From NCBI GenBank assembly GCA_964431735.1, contig CAYSLJ010000051.1, positions 1 to 41,744 of the forward strand: 41,744 nucleotides of DNA, read 5' to 3'. This document shows, piece after piece, positions 25,934 to 32,482 of this stretch. Positions within the stretch are counted from its first letter, which is position 1; each line of letters opens with the position of its first letter. The position numbers and the translations under genes are program-made. The notes under the pieces are model-generated. The model searched no databases. It had not been told where the DNA came from and worked only from the letters and a program-made list of their open reading frames with translations. Origin of the DNA: CALARM01 sp964431735. Its GTDB lineage: Bacteria; Vulcanimicrobiota; SpSt-956; JAKJGF01.

Positions 25934-26061
25934 GGAAATTTTTAGAGAGTAATTGTTTTATATCCATTGTCTTAACAGAAATTCAAGAAAAATAAATGAA
26001 AATTTTTAGAGAGGAGATCGTTTTATGCCCCTTGTTTTAACGGAAATAAGAGAAAATATAG
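25934..26061 (+). repeat. 64-bp imperfect tandem duplication at the scpB start
   Basis: Copy A (25934-25997) and copy B (25998-26061) share GAAATTTTTAGAGAG, GTTTTAT, TTGTYTTAACRGAAAT and more at an offset of 64 bp. Copy B contains the ribosome binding site and first codons of scpB; copy A has lost the ATG (ATATCC) and the GGAG. Confidence 0.65.
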
Positions 26062-26804
26062 GCTGTATTACTCTGAATAATCCCAGAAAAAGGAATGCCT
26101 TCAGTGAAGAACTTCTCGGAGATATGCTTTCTGCAATAGCTGATTTCGAACAGAAAAAGATCCCTGTAATAGTTTTGAGAGCAGAAAAAGATGCAAAAGT
26201 CTGGTCTGCAGGTCATGATGTGACAGAACTTCCTAAATCTAGGCGGGACCCCTTACCCTATTACAGCCCTCTGGAAAAAGCTCTGAGAGTTGTCCAGTAT
26301 TATCCCGGAGCCGTAATAGCTATGGTTCAGGGAGGTGTATGGGGAGGAGCATGTGATCTGGTAATAACCTGTGACATGATAATAGGAGATCCTACCTGCA
26401 CATTTGCCATTACGCCGGTAAAACTGGGACTTCCTTATAATCCTACCGGTATTCTTCATTTCATTACAAGACTTGGAATTAATATAGCAAAAGAGATGTT
26501 TTTTACAGCCGATCCTGTTCCTGCCGAAAAGGCGGAAAAGTGGGGTATTTTAAATCATCTTGTTCCAGGAGAAGAACTGGAGGATTTCACCTTTAATCTT
26601 GCCAGAACAATTGCTTCCCGTTCACCTCTGGCAATTGCAGTTATAAAGGAACAGTTCCGTATTCTCTGTGATGCCCATCCCATAACACCTGAAACATTTG
26701 AACGTATGCAGGGGTTAAGGAGAAAGGTTTATGACAGCCACGATTATACGGAAGGTATCAATGCTTTTCTTGAGAAGAGAAAGCCTGTATTTAAGGGCGA
26801 GTAG
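26025..26804 (+). CDS. scpB: methylmalonyl-CoA decarboxylase
   Basis: Crotonase-fold enzyme that decarboxylates methylmalonyl-CoA to propionyl-CoA. It closely follows E. coli ScpB (YgfG): the active-site histidine is in VWSAGHDVTELP, the tyrosine in LGLPYNPTG, and WGGACD, FFTADPVPAEKA, GILNHLVP, SPLAIAVIKEQ and EGINAFLEKRKPVF all match family positions. The 259-residue length is right. AGAGAGGAGATCG precedes the ATG. In E. coli the gene lies beside methylmalonyl-CoA mutase; here a mutase gene lies 1.3 kb away but is destroyed (28115-28830). The 5' end is locally duplicated upstream. Confidence 0.93.
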   Translation: MPLVLTEIRENIGCITLNNPRKRNAFSEELLGDMLSAIADFEQKKIPVIVLRAEKDAKVWSAGHDVTELPKSRRDPLPYYSPLEKALRVVQYYPGAVIAMVQGGVWGGACDLVITCDMIIGDPTCTFAITPVKLGLPYNPTGILHFITRLGINIAKEMFFTADPVPAEKAEKWGILNHLVPGEELEDFTFNLARTIASRSPLAIAVIKEQFRILCDAHPITPETFERMQGLRRKVYDSHDYTEGINAFLEKRKPVFKGE

Positions 26805-26823
26805 TGAGATACCCTTATCTAAT

Positions 26824-26892
26824 TACCGCTCCAGATAAGTCAGTATCCATTTCTAAAACCTGTCCCTGACCGGACTCTTCCGGAAAAGATAT
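26824..26892 (+). repeat. dispersed repeat R2, left arm
   Basis: The first 55 bp (26824-26878) are repeated with a single mismatch at 41690-41744. The whole arm is an imperfect reverse complement of 26973-27057: CCTGTCCCTGACCGG pairs with CCGGCCAGGGACAGG and GGAAAAGATATG with CATATCTTTTCC. Together the arms could form a hairpin of about 70 bp with an 80-bp loop. Confidence 0.8.
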
Positions 26893-26972
26893 GATCCTGT
26901 TGTGTGACAAACTGGTTTTTTAGACGTTTAATATTTTGCATCTATATAATTTATAACTCTCTTTTAATACGG

Positions 26973-27057
26973 CATATCTTTTCCTCCAGAGCCCGGCCAG
27001 GGACAGGAGTGAGTGCCATGTTTTTTTGGATACCAATTTACCTGTTGCGGTACTAAG
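26973..27057 (+). repeat. dispersed repeat R2, right arm
   Basis: Runs from CATATCTTTTCC to GTACTAAG. A diverged second copy is at 39007-39098, sharing AGCCCGGCC, GTGCCAT and CAATTTACCTGTTG plus GTACT(A/G)AG. It ends 45 bp before the ATG of the DUF3089 lipoprotein gene. Confidence 0.8.
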
Positions 27058-27102
27058 AAATTTTTACAGATTGGATGTGTGAACTAATTGAGTAAATTAT
27101 TT

Positions 27103-28110
27103 ATGAAAAATTCGATATTATTAATTCTGGTACTTCTTCTGATTTTATCATCAGGTTGTGGAGATGATATTACACAGAGTATTAATGATAGCTCAATCTA
27201 TTCTAATTCAGAGCACTGGTTGTCATTACCTTCATCAATAGATAAACCGGTGGATGTTTTTTACCTTTACCCTTCAGCATTGATGGCGATAGATCCAAAT
27301 GGACCGCCGGAGATCTGTGCTATTGATGATCCCAACATGATACAGGGTGCACAATCAGCTTTTGCACGGCAGGCTACTGCTTTTCAGAATACAGCTAATA
27401 TTTATGCGCCATACTACAGGCAACTGGCACTGTCTCTGACTATGGCTCCGGCAGAAAGAGAACAAATTGTATCAGGAATACCGACAGACTATGCCACTGA
27501 AGCTTTCGATTACTATATAAAGCATTATAACAATGGACGTCCCTTTATTTTAGCTGCCCATTCACAGGGAGCGAATGTATTGAGTTATATGCTGGCAGGA
27601 TACCTGAAAAATAATCCTGAAGTTTATAAAAAAATGATTGCAGCGTATGTTATCGGATATTATGTTACACCGGATTACCTTGCTAAAAATCCTCACTTGA
27701 AATTTGCCGAAGGTCCTGATGATACGGGAGTAATAATTTCTTATAACACTGAAGCTCCCGATGTTAATAACACAGACAATATCCTCTATCAAGGTCCCGG
27801 CCTCGTCATAAATCCTATTACGTGGACAAGAGACGAAACGGTGGCTACTACTGCCCAGGGACTGGGGTCACTCATGCCTGATCCCAATGGAGTATTTGTG
27901 CAGGTTCCGCAGTATGCCGACGCATGTGTAAATAAAACCGCAGGTGTCCTGATTTGTACTACTGCCGATGAAGACGCATTATATAAATTAACAGGGGGAG
28001 CCAGAGGTATTTACCATAGCTTTGATTATCCTTTTTATTACTATAATTTACGACAAAATGCTGCCGACAGAACTGATATTTTCTTGAAAACCTGGCACAG
28101 GAACGAGTAG
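27103..28110 (+). CDS. DUF3089 family lipoprotein, alpha/beta-hydrolase fold
   Basis: Predicted exported lipoprotein with an alpha/beta-hydrolase type core. A signal peptide ends in the lipobox LSSGC, so the mature protein is lipid-anchored on a cysteine. DVFYLYPS, ATAFQNTANIYAPYYRQ and the nucleophile elbow LAAHSQGANVLSYML match the DUF3089 family, with later blocks GPGLVINPITW and ADEDALYKLTGGARGIYHSFDY. The biochemical role of the family is not established. Start is ATG 27103; TTG 27088 adds five residues. Neither has a clear ribosome binding site, and the 5' flank is repeat R2. The stop lies four bases from the end of the broken mutase frame on the other strand. Confidence 0.85.
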   Translation: MKNSILLILVLLLILSSGCGDDITQSINDSSIYSNSEHWLSLPSSIDKPVDVFYLYPSALMAIDPNGPPEICAIDDPNMIQGAQSAFARQATAFQNTANIYAPYYRQLALSLTMAPAEREQIVSGIPTDYATEAFDYYIKHYNNGRPFILAAHSQGANVLSYMLAGYLKNNPEVYKKMIAAYVIGYYVTPDYLAKNPHLKFAEGPDDTGVIISYNTEAPDVNNTDNILYQGPGLVINPITWTRDETVATTAQGLGSLMPDPNGVFVQVPQYADACVNKTAGVLICTTADEDALYKLTGGARGIYHSFDYPFYYYNLRQNAADRTDIFLKTWHRNE

Positions 28111-28114
28111 AAAA

Positions 28115-28830
28115 TCAATTGTGTTTAATGCAGGTGCCTCTTGCAACATATTCTTTCAGTATATCATTCTGGATTGTTCCCGATATGCATGACAGGGGGA
28201 CATTCTGTTTTTCTGCCACTGCCATATACATTGCAAGCAAAATGGCTGCCGGTGCATTTATGGTCATAGATGTAGATACTTTATCTAAAGGGATTTTTTC
28301 GAAGAGTATTTCCATGTCTTTTAAACTATTATATCGTTCTATTAAAACATTTATGTATTAAAATAATATAAAACTATTGATTTGCTTATGATATACGTGT
28401 ATTACAATATATAAAGATTTTCATAAAACGTTATACTATCTATGGCAACGCCTACTTTGCCTACTTCACCGAGACACAGCGGATGGTCTGAATCATATCC
28501 TATCTGTGTGGGCAGATCAAATGCCACAGAAAGTCCTGTCTGACCCTGCTCTAAAAGGTATCTGTATCTTCTGTTGGATTCTTCTGCTGTGGCAAAACCG
28601 GCATATTGCCTCATTGTCCAGAATCTGCTCCTGTACATATTTGGATAAATGCCCCTTGTAAAGGGATATTCGCCGGGAAATCCGAGGTCATTTAAATAGT
28701 CCGTCTCCGATGGTGTATAGAGATGTTTTATTTCCATATCCGATGTGTTTCTGAATTGTTTTTTTCTTTCCTCTGTTTTATGTGTTTTTTCTTCCTATGA
28801 TTTAAATTTTTCCGGGAAATTATTTTCCAT
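28115..28830 (-). pseudogene. truncated methylmalonyl-CoA mutase, large subunit (remnant)
   Basis: The remaining pieces encode the start of the B12-dependent mutase that interconverts succinyl-CoA and methylmalonyl-CoA: LGFPGEYPFTRGIYPNMY, RYLLEQGQTGLSVAFDL and IPLDKVSTSMTINAPAA. The original start is probably ATG 28830, preceded by AAGGAGTGATAATCTT. Three lesions are visible: an in-frame TAG (complement of 28795-28797) eleven codons in, a 110-bp insertion at 28330-28439, and loss of everything after ARGTCI, where the gene should continue for over 300 more residues. Only about 205 of about 550 residues remain, including none of the C-terminal part of the barrel. It cannot make a working enzyme. 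Confidence 0.92.
28325..28439. mobile_element. 110-bp MITE-like foldback element in the mutase remnant
   Basis: Flanked by 5-bp direct repeats ACTAT (28325-28329 and 28435-28439). The ends 28331-28364 and 28401-28434 are inverted repeats matching at 26 of 34 positions, with both halves tending to fold on each other. Removing 28330-28439 joins the mutase codons ...GVAIDS and LKDMEILFEKIP in frame with no base missing. No protein is encoded, so movement would depend on a transposase elsewhere. Confidence 0.85.
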
Positions 28831-28857
28831 AAGATTATCACTCCTTCTGTATAAATC

Positions 28858-28883
28858 GTGACGTGTAACGCGTAACGCGTGAC
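28858..28883. repeat. CGCGTCA-type heptamer tract upstream of the mutase remnant
   Basis: GTGACGTGTAACGCGTAACG and following GTGACA, a degenerate TGACGCG/TAACGCG tract just 5' of the mutase ribosome binding site. Confidence 0.6.
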
Positions 28884-28967
28884 AGGTGGTTTCAGTGTTA
28901 AATAGTTCAAATCTTAAGAGAAAATATCCTTCTAAGGAGATGAATTTTTTCTGCAAGTCATAAAAAA

Positions 28968-29008
28968 ATACAGTGGTAAAACAGAATGTTCTACCACTGT
29001 ATTTTTTT
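28968..29008 (-). terminator. intrinsic terminator of the carbamoyltransferase gene
   Basis: ATACAGTGGTA/TACCACTGTAT stem with a 13-base loop; A-runs and T-runs on both sides give a T tract in either direction, so it may also stop transcripts reading the other way. It lies just after the minus-strand stop at 29016. Confidence 0.85.
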
Positions 29009-29015
29009 ATAGATA

Positions 29016-30080
29016 CTAAATTCTGCTGCCCATTGTTAAAGCCATTATGGCCATAATTGTGTGCATGCGGTTTTCAGCTTCGTCAAACACTATGGACTGA
29101 GGACCGTCTATGACTTCATTGGAAACTTCCATTCCTCTGTCAGCAGGGAGACAGTGCATGTAGTAGGCTTTTTTGGAGGCGTACGACATCATCTTTTTGT
29201 CACAGACCCATTTTTTGCATTTATCTACTTCTTTCTGGGCTTTCTTGTGATCATGTTCTATTCCTTCTTCGGGGAAAGCAAGCATGGATACAGGACACCA
29301 GGCTTTAGGATAAACTATGTCTGCTCCTTCAAAGCCTTCTCTCATATCATTGGTCATATTGAATTTTGTGCCATTTTCTTCTGCCCATTTCTTACACTGT
29401 TCTATGACTTTCGGATCGAGTTCGAATCCTTTCGGATAGGCAAAGGTTACATCCATTCCCATTTTTACGGGAGCAAGTATAAGAGACTGAGGTACTGCTC
29501 TCGGTTTATGAGGTGATGCTGAATATGCGTAGGACATGGTGAATTTTACGCCTTTAAACTGGCCGAATTTTTCTTTTATAGTTACCAGGTCAGCAAGGGC
29601 CTGAGTGGGATGATATTTGTCACATTCCATATTGATTACCGGAATATCTGAATATTTTGCAAATTCTTTTATGACTCTGTTGGATTTTCCGTATACCCAT
29701 TTTACAGGATCTCCATAGGCTCTTATGGATATGCCATGTCCCATTCTGGAGAGCACATTTGCCACATCTGATACTCTTTCAGTTGAATAGGCTTCTTCTT
29801 CGCCTTCGAGAGCGGGAGTGTATATTTTGCCCGGTTCCAGGTTGTTTGCATGGCCTCCGAGATGGGTCATACCTGTTTCAAAAGAGTTTCTGGTTCTGAG
29901 TGACTGATTGTAGAAAATCATAAAGAGGGTTTTGTTGTTAAGGATATGGCTCATATCCTCTCCCATAAGAAATCTCTTTTTAAGTTCAAGGGATACTTCT
30001 ATTAGAGTCTCCCACTCTTCTTTTGTGTAGTCGAGTTCTGCATCGATGTAGTCTCGGCCTCTGAAACTGAATGTCTTCAC
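29016..30080 (-). CDS. knotted carbamoyltransferase (N-acyl-ornithine or YgeW type)
   Basis: Aspartate/ornithine carbamoyltransferase superfamily enzyme that transfers a carbamoyl group from carbamoyl phosphate to an amine. The carbamoyl-phosphate site is in FYNQSLRTRNSFETGMTH, and HPTQALADL and YMHCLPADRGMEVSNEV are conserved. The substrate loop YSASPHKPRAVPQSL, ADIVYPKAW and the long C-terminal region with NRMHTIMAIMA resemble N-acetylornithine carbamoyltransferase and the E. coli YgeW transcarbamylase more than ordinary ArgF. The ordinary ornithine-binding SMG motif is not seen at the usual place. Substrate therefore undecided. AGGAGGAC precedes the ATG. Cytoplasmic, 354 residues, apparently monocistronic with its own terminator. 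Confidence 0.85.
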   Translation of the reverse strand: MKTFSFRGRDYIDAELDYTKEEWETLIEVSLELKKRFLMGEDMSHILNNKTLFMIFYNQSLRTRNSFETGMTHLGGHANNLEPGKIYTPALEGEEEAYSTERVSDVANVLSRMGHGISIRAYGDPVKWVYGKSNRVIKEFAKYSDIPVINMECDKYHPTQALADLVTIKEKFGQFKGVKFTMSYAYSASPHKPRAVPQSLILAPVKMGMDVTFAYPKGFELDPKVIEQCKKWAEENGTKFNMTNDMREGFEGADIVYPKAWCPVSMLAFPEEGIEHDHKKAQKEVDKCKKWVCDKKMMSYASKKAYYMHCLPADRGMEVSNEVIDGPQSIVFDEAENRMHTIMAIMALTMGSRI

Positions 30081-30272
30081 GCTAAAGTCCTCCTAATTTT
30101 TAAATTGTTTAACTTTTTGCCGTCAGGAATTTTTTATAATTCATAGCTGATGGCTTATTTTTTTATTAACACTTCGAAAGATTCTAATTCAAAAAAATTT
30201 TAAAGTCAATATTTTCACAGGTAAAATTTTTCTGTGACAATAAAATGTTTTTTGTAAGCCTCTGTCTGACTA

Positions 30273-32321
30273 TCAATTCATCTGAAAAACATCAAAGAGA
30301 AAGGCAAAAATATCAGCCTGTTCGTTAATAACCTTAGATGTCGGTTTCCCCTGACCGTGGCCTGCTTTAGTTTCTATCCTTATAAAGGTTCTCGTTTTAC
30401 CGTCAGATTTTTCCTGAAGAGTGGCCATAAATTTTTTTGCATGACTCGGAACGACTCTGTCATCTGTATCTGCCGTTACAATAAGTATGGGAGGATATTC
30501 CACTCCTTCTTTTATATTATGAAGTGGCGAATAGGCATAGATATATTTAAAATCTTCAGGATTTTCTTCAGGATTTCCATATTCTACAATCCATTTATGT
30601 CCTACCGTGAATTTATGATATCTGAGCATATCAGTAAGGGGTACACTGCATATAACGGCACCGAATAAGTCTGGTCTCTGAGTCATACATGCAGATACAA
30701 GGAGGCCTCCGTTACTTCCTCCTGAAATACCAAGTTTTTTAGAATTTGTATATTTATTGTTTATTAAATATTCTGCTCCAGAGATAAAATCATCGAAAAC
30801 ATTTTGTTTTTTCTCTAACATGCCGGCTCTGTGCCATTCTTCTCCATATTCTCCTCCTCCACGAAGATTTACTATGGCAGATATGCCTCCATGTTCCATC
30901 CATACAAGCCTTGTTACGTTGAATCCCGGTGTAAGACTTATATTGAATCCTCCGTAACCGCCCATAAGAACAGGATTTTCTCCATCTACAGGAAGATCTT
31001 TTTTATGGATCAGAAACATAGGAATCTGTGTACCGTCTTTTGAAGGAAAAAAAACCTGTTTCGCTATATATTTTGATGGCTCAAAATTGACTTTTGATGT
31101 AAGGAATTCCCCGGTTTTCCCTGTTTTAAAATCATAGTGATATATACAGGTAGGACGGAGAAATGATTGGAAAGGAAAGAACATTTCCGTATCGTCTCTT
31201 CTTCCCGGAATGCCGGAAAAATCAATCATTACAGTGCCTATGTCAGGTAGTTCTATGTCTCTATCGAAAGAACCGTCATTATTAAAGATTTTCAGTTTAT
31301 TACTGGCATCCTGAAGATAACATATTACAAACTGGTTATTAATCATGGTAACGGATTCTATTGTATCTTTTCCTTCAGGAATTATTTCCTTCCAGTTTTC
31401 TCTTTCCGGATGATTTATGTCAATTGCAATGATACATCCTTTCGGTGCATTTAAATTACTGTGGAAGTAAAACATATTCCCGATATTATCAAGGGGATGA
31501 TATTTTGCATCAGGAGTGTCTATAAGTTTTATAAAAGGTTCTTTACTGTTCAGTTCTCTGTAATAAAGTCGGTTTTTCTCAGTACATCCATGGGAAATAT
31601 AAAGTAAAAGATATTTATTATCATCTGTAACAGCAGGGGAAAAACTCCATTCTTTCTCATCAGGTCTTTCATAAATGAGAAGATCTTCTTCCTGGGAAGT
31701 ACCGAGTTTATGCCAGTAAACACGATTATAGAAAAATTCATCTCCTGGAGGGACTGTTCCCGGTTGCGGATTTCTGCTGTAGAAAAATCCGCTCTTGTCT
31801 GGCATCCATGCAGCACCGCTGAATCTTGCCCATCTGAGTATTTCCGGGTAATCTTCACATGTTTCTACATCTCTTATTTTTATTTCCTGCCAGTCACTGC
31901 CGCTTCTGGATATACTGTAGGCAAGGAGAGAACCGTCTTCTGTGTAACACTGAAATCCTGGTGATACTGTACCGTCTTCACTTAATTTATTCGGATCCAG
32001 AAGAACAGAGGGAATACCGTCAAATCCTTCCTGTTTGTAGAGGACAGCCTGATTTTGAAGTCCCTCATTTTTTGTATAGAAAAGGTATTTCCCTTTTTTC
32101 TTTGGCACTGAATATTTAGTATAATTCCATAGTTCCTTAATTCTTTCTCGTATTTTTTCGCGGACAGGAATTTTTTCCAGATATTCAAAGGTTACTCTGT
32201 TCTGCTCATTTACCCATTCCACTGTTTCCGGTAAGAGAGGATCTTCCATCCATCTGTAAGGGTCACATACTTTCGTGCCATGATAGTCATCTATAATATT
32301 ATCTTTCCTTAACTGTTTCAT
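30273..32321 (-). CDS. prolyl oligopeptidase (S9A)
   Basis: Serine peptidase that cleaves short peptides after proline. The N-terminal propeller domain (about 70-400) starts with DDYHGTKVCDPYRWMED and the C-terminal hydrolase domain carries the triad: serine in GISGGSNGGLLVSA, aspartate in VTADTDDRVVPSHA and histidine in KAGHGQGKPT. NLRGGGEYGEEWHRAG and YGGFNISLTP are also conserved. The 682-residue length is standard. No signal peptide is visible, so it is likely cytoplasmic. ATG 32321 follows AAGGAGATTATC. It lies 161 bp from the next minus-strand gene, with a terminator-like hairpin between, so it probably has its own promoter. Confidence 0.95.
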   Translation of the reverse strand: MKQLRKDNIIDDYHGTKVCDPYRWMEDPLLPETVEWVNEQNRVTFEYLEKIPVREKIRERIKELWNYTKYSVPKKKGKYLFYTKNEGLQNQAVLYKQEGFDGIPSVLLDPNKLSEDGTVSPGFQCYTEDGSLLAYSISRSGSDWQEIKIRDVETCEDYPEILRWARFSGAAWMPDKSGFFYSRNPQPGTVPPGDEFFYNRVYWHKLGTSQEEDLLIYERPDEKEWSFSPAVTDDNKYLLLYISHGCTEKNRLYYRELNSKEPFIKLIDTPDAKYHPLDNIGNMFYFHSNLNAPKGCIIAIDINHPERENWKEIIPEGKDTIESVTMINNQFVICYLQDASNKLKIFNNDGSFDRDIELPDIGTVMIDFSGIPGRRDDTEMFFPFQSFLRPTCIYHYDFKTGKTGEFLTSKVNFEPSKYIAKQVFFPSKDGTQIPMFLIHKKDLPVDGENPVLMGGYGGFNISLTPGFNVTRLVWMEHGGISAIVNLRGGGEYGEEWHRAGMLEKKQNVFDDFISGAEYLINNKYTNSKKLGISGGSNGGLLVSACMTQRPDLFGAVICSVPLTDMLRYHKFTVGHKWIVEYGNPEENPEDFKYIYAYSPLHNIKEGVEYPPILIVTADTDDRVVPSHAKKFMATLQEKSDGKTRTFIRIETKAGHGQGKPTSKVINEQADIFAFLFDVFQMN

Positions 32322-32417
32322 GATAATCTCCTTATATAAAATTTATATACGAAGTCAGATTATAGCAGAAATAAATTAGAAATTCAAATTTGCCATTCTT
32401 TCTGCAGAATAAAAAGT

Positions 32418-32456
32418 GAAAAGTGAAAAATAGGATTTTCCTGTTTTTCACTTTTT
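32418..32456 (-). terminator. heptamer-derived hairpin between two minus-strand genes
   Basis: AAAGTGAAAAATAGG pairs with CCTGTTTTTCACTTT over 15 bp with one mismatch, with A/T tracts on both flanks. It can serve as intrinsic terminator for the lipoprotein gene that ends at 32483. It is made of the GTGAAAA repeat unit. Confidence 0.65.
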
Positions 32457-32482
32457 ACAAAATCTTGACTTTTCAGATTAAT

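Noticed and set aside
28728..28910. 60-residue minus-strand frame overlapping the mutase start
   Set aside because: It is out of frame with the mutase, whose own N-terminal codons (TEERKKQFRNTSDMEIK) are readable in this region.
29420..29440. GAGTTCGAATCC, resembling a tRNA T-arm
   Set aside because: It is in the coding sequence of the carbamoyltransferase and no cloverleaf can be formed around it.
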